From: Tisiphia sp964030975
GTDB taxonomy: Bacteria; Pseudomonadota; Alphaproteobacteria; Rickettsiales; Rickettsiaceae
Direction: 5' to 3'
Length of the DNA stretch: 64,000 nt
Assembly: GCF_964030975.1 (NCBI RefSeq)
Contig: NZ_CAXIQH010000001.1
Coordinates: forward strand, 1,116,001-1,180,000
The translations under genes were made by a program, and so were the position numbers. Numbering within the stretch: position 1 is the first letter of the stretch; each line of letters begins with the position of its first letter. The notes beneath the pieces are model-generated. The model saw nothing but the letters and a program-made list of their open reading frames with translations. It ran no database searches and was not told where the DNA came from. Below, in pieces: positions 10,056 to 18,276 of the stretch.

Positions 10056-10544
10056 TTAAATGTAAACATTTCTCTTTGAAATGCACTGTACCCTTTTACT
10101 CATAGTAAAATTACCAAATTTTAAATTGTCAATTGATGATTGCTCCAAAGCATGTACCAATAACATATTATTTGATATGTCAAGCGTTACAGTTCCTGGT
10201 GTAAGGGTAATAGAATTACCATATACTACAAGGCTGGCATCATCTTTCTGCTCTGAATTAACCCACTCAAAGACTGGTTGTAAATTAAGATTCTTACACC
10301 ATATAATTTTTATTACTGCTAAGCTAGATAACAGTATTTCTTTAATTAGCCAAATAAAATATAGTATAGAATAATAATGGCAATAGACCTTATTCGGAAT
10401 TAAATTGAGCTTTATCGCAAAAAGATAAGCTATACCGACAATAATCGAGGAAGTCAACAACGCAAAAATATCAGTAGGTAATCCTGTTAGACCAAACGAT
10501 ATCAATAACAACATAATTAAAGTAAAGATTTTAGTGTGCATCAT
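10056..10544 (-). CDS. MrpE/MnhE-like subunit of a monovalent cation/proton antiporter
   Basis: A 162-residue protein with N-terminal hydrophobic segments (about residues 7-50 and 60-80) followed by a soluble domain that contains ITLTPGTVTLDI, a signature of Mrp/Mnh subunit E. In complete systems MrpE is part of a six- to seven-subunit Na+/H+ antiporter; no other Mrp genes are next to it here. Its start overlaps the end of the emrB pseudogene by 14 bases, so the two were probably cotranscribed. C-terminal residues after TMSKR (VQCISKRNVYI) look atypical and may be eroded. Family assignment is good; function as an isolated subunit is uncertain. Confidence 0.75.
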   Translation of the reverse strand: MMHTKIFTLIMLLLISFGLTGLPTDIFALLTSSIIVGIAYLFAIKLNLIPNKVYCHYYSILYFIWLIKEILLSSLAVIKIIWCKNLNLQPVFEWVNSEQKDDASLVVYGNSITLTPGTVTLDISNNMLLVHALEQSSIDNLKFGNFTMSKRVQCISKRNVYI

Positions 10545-11031
10545 ATCCTTTTCCCCCTCTAACAGTTGATGTAAATGGTAGAAAGATTATTACTATAAAA
10601 AATAACGCACTTATAATACCAAATATGTTATTTATCGCAATGACAAATGCTTCTTTATTTATATTATTGGCTAACAAAAAGTACGAGACCTTTTCCGGAA
10701 CAACCACTCTACCATCCAATAATTGTCCCATAAACTGTAATTTCATTAGAGCGAAAGGTGAAGTGGATGAAATATTCTCATTTAGATATTGACAAAAAAT
10801 CTTAGTTTTATCTGTAAGAAGAGTGCTAATAACTGCAATACCAACGGCTCCCCCAAAGTTACGAGTAAGATTATATAACCCACTAGCATTCCCTACCTTG
10901 TCTTTACTCATACTGCCTAAAGCAAGATTATTGGTAGGTAAAAAGCAAAACATCATCGCTAATCCTCTAATAAATTGCGGTAAGAAAAACTCCGCAAATT
11001 TAGCATCAGCTGTTAGAAAACTATTTAGATA

Positions 11032-11167
11032 TAGTGAAACCTATTGAATTAGGTGATACAAACTTTGTGTCATACCTGCGAAAGCAGGTATCTAGATTCC
11101 CGCCTTCGCGGGAATGACAACTTACAATCGTTATGTTCTTTATCACCTAATCCTATGAGCATAACTA
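11032..11167 (+). mobile_element. Family A miniature element inside emrB (copy 1)
   Basis: A 136-bp element beginning TAGTGAAACCTATTGAATTA and ending with CCTATGAGCATAACTA. The ends are imperfect inverted repeats around a shared ATTAGGTGATA core. It is flanked by TA (11030-11031 and 11168-11169). Excision with one TA restores the emrB frame, which proves TA as target duplication. The middle carries the common hairpin CCTGCGAAAGCAGG plus CCCGCC/GGCGGG-type arms. Confidence 0.9.
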
Positions 11168-11327
11168 TAGCAACCTAAACTAAACATAGCAAGACCAATA
11201 GCCAGCATAATTCTTAAATCCACGCTAGAACCAAGCATCTTTCCGGCAAGTGGAGCCGACAAAAATTGCCCTACGCCCGTAACCATCATAGTAAAGCCAA
11301 TTTGCACAGTATTAAAACCAGCTATTA

Positions 11328-11463
11328 TAGTTATGCTCATAGGATTAGGTGATAAAGAGCATAACGATTGTAAGTTGTCATTCCCGCGAAGGCGGGAATC
11401 TAGATACCTGCTTTCGCAGGTATGACACAAAGTTTGTATCACCTAATTCAATAGGTTTCACTA
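11328..11463 (-). mobile_element. Family A miniature element inside emrB (copy 2, opposite orientation)
   Basis: Reverse-orientation copy, 136 bp, flanked by TA at 11326-11327 and 11464-11465. It is almost identical to the copy at 11032, which suggests recent spread. Excision with one TA joins LPLFLF to IIAGFNTVQ in the emrB frame. Confidence 0.9.
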
Positions 11464-12523
11464 TATAAATAAAAATAAAGGTAATAAATAGACTGCACCG
11501 TATAGCCCTATACCTATAACAAAAGAATAAACGCAACCAAAAGTAAAATTCTTATTAATAAAAAGTGTTAAATCTAATATTGGATTAATAAATGTTAGCT
11601 CTCTAATAATCAACGCAATAAACCCAACAACAGTCAAGATGATAAGGAATAATATCAAGCTATTCGTCCAACCTTTTTTATTCCCTTCTTCTAAAACATA
11701 TTGTAAAGAAGCAAGAGTAATAGTAAGTAAAATAATGCCAAAAAAATCAAAATTCTTAAGCAAACCGTAATTAGGTTGATCAAAATCAGCATATAAATAT
11801 ACTATCACACAAACAAAAATACCAGGTATTACGTTGAGTAAAAACATAAAATGCCAAGATAAATATTCAGTAATGTAGCCCCCAAGTGTTGGAGCCATCG
11901 TCACTACTAACCCTACTATCACAGTAACTGTTGGACGTTTCTCAACAGGAAAAATTATAAATATTGTACTAAAGACGGTTGGTATCATTGCCCCACCAAA
12001 AAACCCTTGTAAAGCTCTAAAAATAATCATTGTTTCTATGTTGCTTGCCAATGAACATAGGACACTCATGATAGTGAAGCCCAAAGCAGCAATAAAATAA
12101 GAAATTCTAGTAGAAAGAAGTCTAGCGGTAAAACCAGTTATTGGTATTATAATCACTTGCTATAAGGTATGACGTTTGAACCCAGGATAATTCATCGCTA
12201 GAAGCAGAAAGCCCTGCTGCAATGGCTGATAAAGAACTGGCAACAATTTGAATATCCAATATTGCCATAAACATTCCGACTATCATTGCAAAAAATGCAA
12301 GTAATTGCTTGTTTGATAGTGGAGGAGAAGGAAGAGCTTGTTGTGTGAGCATGTTAGCTAGAACACCATCAATTATAGCATAGTATGTATATCACAAAAG
12401 TAACAATCTTACAACCATAAAGACTTAAAAAATACATATTTGGTAAAATATACTAGTATGAACTAATATTATAGATTATAATATACGTATGTACGTGTAT
12501 TAAGTAGCTAATTTGGTTATAAT

Positions 12524-13501
12524 ATGTCTAAGAAAAAATCTAATTCTTTGGGTAATAAAATACAAAATATTAATGAAGAATTTGAAAAAGTATCTGACGA
12601 TTTAGATAAGGAATTATCTAAATTTGAAAAAGTTGGGGATATATTCAATGATTCATTAGATAGGGTGGCTGGTTCTGTTTCTGATCAGGAAGTAGATAAA
12701 TTGATAGAGCAAATGCAGTCTGAGGTTAATTTAGATAAGAAAAGTGCGGCATTAGGAAAACAAAAAGATCAAGAAATAGCAGATAGACTTAAGGCTATAA
12801 GAGACCCAAGACCTACGGAAGAAGCATTAAAAAATCCTGCCCCAACACCAACTGTCGAAGAGTTAGAGGCTAGACTGAAAAAGTTAAAAGATTCAACACC
12901 AACTGTTGAAAAGCCACCAAAGAAAGTTGAGAAGTCAAAAGCCCCTGATGTTAAACAATCTCAGTCAGTAAAATCAACAAAAAAAGTAGTTAATAAAGTA
13001 GCTACTCGCCCAAAGGATAATAAATTAGAGGCTAGCTCTCCTGCAACACCATCAGAACCGGTAGTTAGAAAATTGCCCGAATCCGATAAGAGTGATAGAG
13101 GTGATTTACCACCATCAGTGACAAAGCCCGAGCAAACATCACCTGAAAAAACAACAAATTGGTTTGCAAAAATTGTAAACGCTATTATAGATGTTATTGT
13201 TGATAATATTAAAGGACTTCTTGGTAATTCGCAAATTCAAGATGCCCCTAAGCAGCAGGGTCAACAAATATCATTAGAGAAAATACAAGCAGATGTTAAA
13301 AAGCTGAATGAACCGTTAGTAGCACTTAAAAAAAGACAAGAAGTAAGAGACAAAGAATTAATGGTAAAAAAAATAAGGAATAGCCTGCAAAAGGTTAGAA
13401 CAGGAAAAACACTATCTAGTACTCCAGCAGCAAAATTACCAACAAGGTCACCAACGAAATCACCAATAACTAGGCAAAAATCTAATACAAATAGTAGATA
13501 G
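12524..13501 (+). CDS. Hypothetical lysine/proline-rich, largely disordered protein
   Basis: 325 residues, not recognised. Residues 1-75 are charged and coiled-coil-like (INEEFEKVSDDLDKELSKFEKVGDIFNDSLDRVAG). Residues 90-215 are low-complexity Lys/Pro/Ser/Thr with repeated PTPTVEE/STPTVEK pieces. Residues ~215-240 (WFAKIVNAIIDVIVDNIKGLL) form an amphipathic or membrane-seeking helix, and the tail is again basic and disordered (TPAAKLPTRSPTKSP). There is no signal peptide. Such a build is common in secreted effectors or nucleoid-associated proteins, but no function can be assigned. It stands alone between the emrB pseudogene and an aminotransferase remnant. Confidence 0.7.
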   Translation: MSKKKSNSLGNKIQNINEEFEKVSDDLDKELSKFEKVGDIFNDSLDRVAGSVSDQEVDKLIEQMQSEVNLDKKSAALGKQKDQEIADRLKAIRDPRPTEEALKNPAPTPTVEELEARLKKLKDSTPTVEKPPKKVEKSKAPDVKQSQSVKSTKKVVNKVATRPKDNKLEASSPATPSEPVVRKLPESDKSDRGDLPPSVTKPEQTSPEKTTNWFAKIVNAIIDVIVDNIKGLLGNSQIQDAPKQQGQQISLEKIQADVKKLNEPLVALKKRQEVRDKELMVKKIRNSLQKVRTGKTLSSTPAAKLPTRSPTKSPITRQKSNTNSR

Positions 13502-13530
13502 AACTACTTCCCTGGAATATTACTAGATGT

Positions 13531-13660
13531 TTACCAATCAAACCAAATACCAGAATATACAAATTCCCAATAAGTCTTAAGAAAGTTCATCGTAATAATT
13601 CCAGGTTTACCATCTGCAATTAAGTTATCGTTAAGGTGAGTTACTGGTAATATTTTAGTT
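13531..13660 (-). pseudogene. C-terminal remnant of a class IV aminotransferase
   Basis: On the minus strand a 42-codon frame reads THLNDNLIADGKPG followed by IITMNFLKTYWEFVYSGIWFDW and a stop at 13531-13533. The DG-x-I-xDGKPG-x-IT motif is the conserved C-terminus of D-amino-acid/branched-chain aminotransferases. The frame runs directly into the end of the IS256 element at 13661, and the missing N-terminal part is not found on its far side. The gene was lost with, or after, the insertion. Confidence 0.7.
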
Positions 13661-14996
13661 GGCTCTGTCCAGAAAAGTGTGTAAATTTCGAGATAGGTTA
13701 TATATAAAAATATAACAAAAAAGGAAATTACATGAATAAAAAAACAAATGAATCAATAAAGCAAGCAGTAGATTTATTAATAGATAATGATACAGATGTA
13801 AGCACAATACTGAAAGAAGGAGGATTATTAAAAGAATTGACCAAACGCTTGATAGAGAAGGCATTGCAGTCAGAATTGAATAATCATCTAGGCTATGATA
13901 AATACAGTCGTGTAGATAATGATAATGCTCGTAATGGTATAACTAGCAAAAAACTGATCTCCGAACATGGAGCGGTTGAGATAGAAGTACCAAGAGATAG
14001 GCGTAGTACCTTTGAACCAGCAATACTACCGAAAAGACAAAAACGTTTTGATGGTTTTGATGATAAAGTCTTATCATTATATGCTAAAGGTATGAGTGTA
14101 TCTGATATTAAGGTTCAATTACAAGAGTTGTATAGTGTTGAAATAAGTGAGAGTTTAATCAGTCAGATCACCGATGATGTAATGGATGATGTAAAAGCTT
14201 GGCAGAGTAGACCGTTAGAAGAGATATATCCGATAGTATTTTTTGATTGTTTAGTAGTAAAAGTTAGGCAAGACAAAAGGATAATTAACAAGGCAATATA
14301 TGTTGCATTAGGGATTGATTTATCTGGTAGAAAAGATATATTGGGATTATGGATCAGTGAAAATGAAGGGGCAAAATTTTGGCTTGGTAATTTTACTGAA
14401 ATGAAAAATAGAGGATTAAAGGATATACTGATTGCCTGTAGTGATAATCTTACTGGTATGTCTGAGGCGATAGAAGCAGTTTATCCAAAAACAGAACATC
14501 AATTATGTATTGTACATCAGATTAGAAATAGTTTAAAATACGTATCATATAAAGATAGGAAGCAGGTGGCTAGCGATTTAAAGCCGATATATACTGCAGC
14601 AACGGAAGAACAAGCACATTTAGCTTTAGTATATTTTGAAGAAAAATGGAATAAACAATATCCACAAATTGCCAAATCATGGTATAATCATTGGGATAAT
14701 TTAATGATTTTTCTAGGATATCCAGAGGCAATTAGAAAGGTAATTTATACCACTAATTCAGTTGAATCTGTTAATAGTCAATTGCGTAAAGTAACAAATA
14801 ATAAGCGTGTTTTCCCTAGTGATAGTGCTGTTTTTAAAAGCTTATATTTGACAATTGACTATATGACCAAAAAATGGACTATGCCTATTCCCAACTGGAA
14901 TGAAGCTATGGCTCATTTGATGATCAAATTTGAAGATAGGCTTAACAAAATTTAATGACCTATTTTGGAAATTTACACACTTTTCTGGACAGAGCC
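13661..14996 (+). mobile_element. IS256-family insertion sequence
   Basis: 1336 bp with inverted ends: GGCTCTGTCCAGAAAAGTGT at 13661 and its complement ending at 14996, matching over about 28 bp. One transposase gene fills it. The flanks (TTTTAGTT on the left, CTTCTGTT on the right) do not form the 8-9 bp duplication expected for this family, which implies recombination or deletion after insertion. Confidence 0.9.
13732..14955 (+). CDS. IS256-family (mutator type) transposase
   Basis: 407 residues, full length for the family. The N-terminal region LKELTKRLIEKALQSELNNHLGYDKY is typical of IS256 transposases, as is NARNG...KLISEHGAVEIEVPRDR. Candidate catalytic acidic residues lie in FFDCLVVK (first D), IACSDNLTG (second D) and NSVESVNSQLRK (E). 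The region LCIVHQIRNSLKYVSYKDRK is conserved in the family. The frame is intact, so it may be active. A weak ribosome binding site AAGGAAATT precedes the ATG. Confidence 0.95.
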   Translation: MNKKTNESIKQAVDLLIDNDTDVSTILKEGGLLKELTKRLIEKALQSELNNHLGYDKYSRVDNDNARNGITSKKLISEHGAVEIEVPRDRRSTFEPAILPKRQKRFDGFDDKVLSLYAKGMSVSDIKVQLQELYSVEISESLISQITDDVMDDVKAWQSRPLEEIYPIVFFDCLVVKVRQDKRIINKAIYVALGIDLSGRKDILGLWISENEGAKFWLGNFTEMKNRGLKDILIACSDNLTGMSEAIEAVYPKTEHQLCIVHQIRNSLKYVSYKDRKQVASDLKPIYTAATEEQAHLALVYFEEKWNKQYPQIAKSWYNHWDNLMIFLGYPEAIRKVIYTTNSVESVNSQLRKVTNNKRVFPSDSAVFKSLYLTIDYMTKKWTMPIPNWNEAMAHLMIKFEDRLNKI

Positions 14997-15043
14997 CTTC
15001 TGTTTTGAAGAATCGGTGCCGTAAAGCTTCAGAGCATTCACGT

Positions 15044-16147
15044 CACAACTGTCGAAAGTTAGAAGGTAGAGTGGGTTTAGAGGTCATCATGGCAATTTAA
15101 AAGTTGCGGAAAAATAACTGGTGTCATTGCGATGAGGCGTGAGCCGACGAAGCAATTGTAAGTTGTCATTCTTAGCAACGACGGGAATCTAGATGCCTGC
15201 TTTCGCAAGGTTAACACAAAACAGGATTGCTTCGTCGACCTACGGTTCAGGGCAGTTATAGAGTAGACGTAAGCGTCACCACTTACGCCCCTCGTTAGAA
15301 CCTCATCGTGCGGTTTTCCCGCAATGGGCTCAAGATAAATCCATTCACCTAATTGCTTTGGCTATCCAACACAGTTTAGTTACCGTTAATTATTGAAAGT
15401 CTGTGCTTTCATAACGTTTCCCTGTGTTAGTCGAACTTACCCACCAGCCTTCCCTCCATTAGCATTACCTAACTTCCTCAGTACTATGCTGATTCTGACT
15501 TCCTATATTTCTTTTCAGCTCCCTTGCTTTTATACTTGTCGGCTAATACTCCTAACTTAAGAGAAAATATAGGATATCCCACGTTTATAAATAGACTTTT
15601 ATTACATACCATGCTCTTAGACCCCGGAGATCTAACACATACCTGCCTATTTATGGTATGTGTTATGTTGCATTCCTGCCTTTTAACACAGTCTGCGATC
15701 CCAAAAGAATTGCTTAACGAGGCTCAATCACTTTAACCTTTCGGCTTACGGTCTATAACATCTCTGTCTACGCTTAACCAATTATATTACTATAATCAGC
15801 TCAAGACTCGATACTTAGTGTGTTAGGTCGACACTTCTAAGGCTGCTCTCTCAACAGCTAGACTATTTACACTTCGTGGCACACTAAAAGTCGCAACTAA
15901 TGATAGAAATACTAAGTTACAGAAACAAGTGGTTGTCATCGCGAGCCACGAAGTGGCGTGGCGATCCAAATAAACAGTTTGCTGTTTTATTTTTACCACT
16001 GCAATTTTTGGATTGCCGCGTAGCCGCTTTGCGGCTCCTCGTAATGACGACTACTCACCTAAATAAAACTGGTTTTTTTACTATTAGTTGCAACGTTTAA
16101 AGTACACTATCTAAAACCGTTTCCTCTTCTAACTTTCGACAGTTGTG
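15044..16147. mobile_element. Composite miniature element, family C, enlarged by nested insertions
   Basis: The outer ends are CACAACTGTCGAAAGTTAG at 15044 and its complement ending TTTCGACAGTTGTG at 16147, the same ends as the 240-bp element at 52842-53081. The flanking 10 bases are GCATTCACGT on the left and ACATTCACGT on the right, a 10-bp target duplication with one mismatch. Inside lie CATTGCGA palindromes, a family D copy (CAGGGCAGTT...) and a group II intron at 15258-15884. Short open frames across it, including ones starting at 15524 and 15900, follow RNA or repeat structure and are not genes. Confidence 0.75.
15258..15884 (-). ncRNA. ORF-less group II intron RNA
   Basis: Minus-strand RNA of 627 nt. 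It starts GTGTGCCACG (the GUGYG 5-prime consensus) at 15884 and ends CTACTCTAT at 15258. Domain V is at 15298-15331 (34 nt: GAGCC...GAAA tetraloop...GGTTC, with CATTGCGG pairing to CCGCACGATG). Domain VI follows, with GGCGTAAG pairing to CTTACGTC. No reverse transcriptase/maturase is encoded. The flanks CTTTTA and AACTGCCCTG join exactly to the uninterrupted sequence seen in the family D element at 7010-7026, so both splice boundaries are fixed. Mobility would need a maturase supplied in trans. Confidence 0.85.
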
Positions 16148-16234
16148 ACATTCACGTACTCACGTAGGTTTACTATGCTCCGCTCGCTCACCCATTGTTT
16201 TACGTTCCAATTTTCCAAATCATTTGAGTATACT
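16148..16234. repeat. Diverged, interrupted copy of the NB-ARC spacer repeat
   Basis: Together with 15003-15043 (GAAGAATCGGTGCC...GCATTCACGT) this resembles the spacer block at 1780-1905 (AAGAATTGGCTCC...TCATTCGCGT then TTTTACGTTCCAATT...CAAATCATTTGAGTATACTC). The family C element sits inside it. No gene is seen. Confidence 0.5.
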
Positions 16235-16347
16235 CATGTACCTTTTTTAAGATTTTATTTTGATGGAAATACCCTACATTTCTTATTTTGTAGTGAAAGT
16301 GTGATTCGACATAATGTACCAATTTAAGGAAAAAAAACCGATCTCTA

Positions 16348-16483
16348 TAGTGAAACCTATTGAATTAGGTGATACAAACTTTGTGTCATACCTGCGAAAG
16401 CAGGTATCTAGATTCCCGCCTACGCGGGAATGACAACTTACAATAGTTATGTTCTTTATCACCTAATCCTATGAGCATAACTA
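16348..16483 (+). mobile_element. Family A miniature element (intergenic)
   Basis: 136-bp copy with TA flanks at 16346-16347 and 16484-16485. Ends are TAGTGAAACC and GCATAACTA as in the emrB copies. It sits just outside the left target duplication of the IS1202-like element. Confidence 0.85.
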
Positions 16484-16751
16484 TATTTTTACGCTTGCGT
16501 TCAGGATTTGCACTTTTGTTCTGTGTAAAAACATTAATAAATATTATTCTGTCAATAACATTCTAAAATGTCCGGGTTTTGTAACAAGGTAATTGTCCGT
16601 TTTGTTGTGAATCTTTTTTTTTAAATTCTTAAAAAATATTTTTAAAAATTTAGATGGTTGTGGTTGTGGAATTGTGGAGAACTTTTTGAAAAGTTATCCA
16701 TAATTCCATAACCAGAAAAGAAAGCTAGCGATTCACAATAACTAACTCACT

Positions 16752-18100
16752 TTACGCAGCAATACTATTACTATCAGCCTTTTTGCTTAACTCCACAATT
16801 ACCTTGCCACTTGCATCATATTTTGCTAATCTCCTAGCACCATGGAAAATAGCCAGTTCTCCATTGGTGTATTCATGTATCATTACTCTACATTTTACAT
16901 AATGATACCTCTGGTCATTACTTGGGATTTGCAAGAGTTTTTTGTTATAGGAAACAGTATTATCTTTTGCTACTACTCTTTCCTCTTGAATCGATAATAT
17001 GTCTTGTAAATCCCTTCCAGCATAGGGGATAAACGCACTCTCCTTAAGCTCTGGAGTCACACAAAACTGTTCATTATATTCTGGAACAAAAATTTCCTTG
17101 AGATAACAATTTGCCTCTCTAATCGTTCTAATACCAGCTACTCTGAATTCTTGTGGCAAACGTTTCTGCAGAGAGCCAAACATCCTCTCTGACCTACCTC
17201 TTGCCTCCGGAGAATAGGCATGGATAAGCTGAATACCAAGTTGCTTGCAAGCTCTTCCTACTTGGGTCGGGTTATTCTTATCTACCTTACCACCAGCTAT
17301 TGGCGTGTAAGCATAATGGCTACCTCTATCCACATACAGAGAACTAAATAACCCTCTAGCTCCTATTACTTCTGTCAGGGCTATAAAACAGCTACCTGCT
17401 CCTTCTTCCTCTATTAAAAATGCTGAATATATTTCATTGCTGGCATCGTCCATTGTCACTATAGTGAAACCTATTGAATTAGGTGATGCAAACTTTGTGT
17501 CATACCTTGCGTAAGCAGGTATCTAGATTCCCGCCGCAGCTAGGAATGACAACTTACAATTGTTATGTTTTTTATCACCTAATCCTATGGGCATAACTAT
17601 ATCAAATCCGGATGATACCCTAGTCCATAAATCCACTCATGGGTAGAACCATCCTGATGCAGCATCATACCTACCATCGCCTTTCTAGCTCTTTTAAGAC
17701 GATGGTGAGGCTTCTTGATAGTAAGCTTACTTACTAAGCCACATCCTTGCAGTGATACCCTAACAAAATTGTAACTATGAGTAAATTTATGTTTCTTTAC
17801 TAACTGTTCATGAAAATGTTTAGATGTAAAATCATAGTATGTTTCTTCGTATAATTTTAGCATTTGCTCTACTTCATCAACTGCTACTTTGTTAGGTGGC
17901 ATATGGCCTATCCTTCTATCTAACAGCCCAGAAAACCCACCTTCCTCATACCTCACTTTCTTTCGTCTAAAGGTTCTTTCACTGCATCCTAATAAATCTG
18001 CTGCAACTTCGTTACTAATTTCTCCTCTATCGTATCTGTCGTATATTTCTTCGAATCGCATTTTTATAACCTCTTGTAATATTTTTGTCCTACTTGGCAT
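16752..18100 (-). pseudogene. IS1202/ISNCY-type transposase interrupted by a family A element
   Basis: The N-terminal part (18100-17600) has a helix-turn-helix (EIYDRYDRGEISNEVAADLL, CSERTFRRKK) and ends GYHPDL; the C-terminal part (17459-16752) continues TMDDASNEIYSAFLIEE. Candidate catalytic residues are D in HQDGSTHEW or TMDDAS, D in YVDRGSHYAY and E in YSPEARGRSERMFG. Removing 17462-17599 plus one TA gives ...HPDLIVTMDDAS... in one frame of about 400 codons. The C-terminal domain contains VSYNKKLLQIPSND and RRLAKYD, as in this transposase type. Confidence 0.88.
17462..17599 (+). mobile_element. Family A miniature element inside the IS1202-like transposase
   Basis: 138-bp copy with TA flanks at 17460-17461 and 17600-17601. 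Excision with one TA restores the transposase frame. The centre reads CCCGCCGCAGCTAGGAATGAC, slightly different from the other copies, and also occurs in the copy at 21267. Confidence 0.9.
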
Positions 18101-18276
18101 AACCTCTCTCTTTTAATTTGAGAGATTCTTATACTCTATTTCCGGACAATTACCTTGTTACCAATTACGGTCATATACCTTGTTATCGACAATTAATAAA
18201 TATTATTCTTGACTTACAAGACAAAAAGCTTTAATATAAGGGTCTAGCCAAGTAATTAAGTAGGTTAGAGCCTTAT

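Larger units (their letters stand above)
10531..12352 (-). pseudogene. emrB: Disrupted EmrB/QacA-type (DHA2) multidrug efflux permease
   Basis: Four pieces in order make one 14-TM major facilitator: 12352 to ~12150 (MLTQQALPSPPLSNKQLL... WVQTSYLIA), ~12156-11464 (IPITGFTARLLSTRISYF, ALQGFFGGAMIPTVF, LGGYITEYLSWHFMFLLN), 11327-11168 (IAGFNTVQIGFTMMVTGVG) and 11031-10531 (GNASGLYNLTRNFGGAVGIAV). The first junction is a frameshift near 12150 (two bases missing, or one extra, in SYLIA...VIIIP). The other two junctions are family A insertions; removing each with one copy of its TA restores the frame (LFLF-IIAGFNT and GCYL-NSFLTAD). The gene is therefore dead, with at least three independent lesions. 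Confidence 0.93.
16550..18191 (-). mobile_element. IS1202-like (ISNCY) insertion sequence with 17-bp target duplication
   Basis: The ends are TGTCAATAACA at 16550 and its near complement TGTTATCGACA ending at 18191. A second inner inverted repeat, GTAACAAGGTAATTGTCCG, lies at 16581-16599 and inverted at 18143-18161. Both sides are flanked by the same 17 bases, ATTAATAAATATTATTC (16533-16549 and 18192-18208). Long duplications are known for the IS1202 group. The single transposase gene is split by a family A element, so this copy is inactive. A left-end remnant of the same IS occurs at about 32390-32443. Confidence 0.85.

Noticed and set aside
10056..10544. Complete Mrp antiporter operon
   Set aside because: Only a subunit E-like gene is present; the neighbouring emrB pieces are a drug-efflux pseudogene, not MrpA/D.
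15524..16100. Open frames of 66-70 codons in the 15.5-16.1 kb region
   Set aside because: They cross the group II intron RNA (wrong strand) or a CATTGCGAG palindrome and show no family resemblance.
16533..16549. XerC/D dif-like site at the IS1202-like insertion
   Set aside because: Some IS1202 relatives insert next to dif sites, but the AT-rich flank here has no recognisable 28-bp dif arms.
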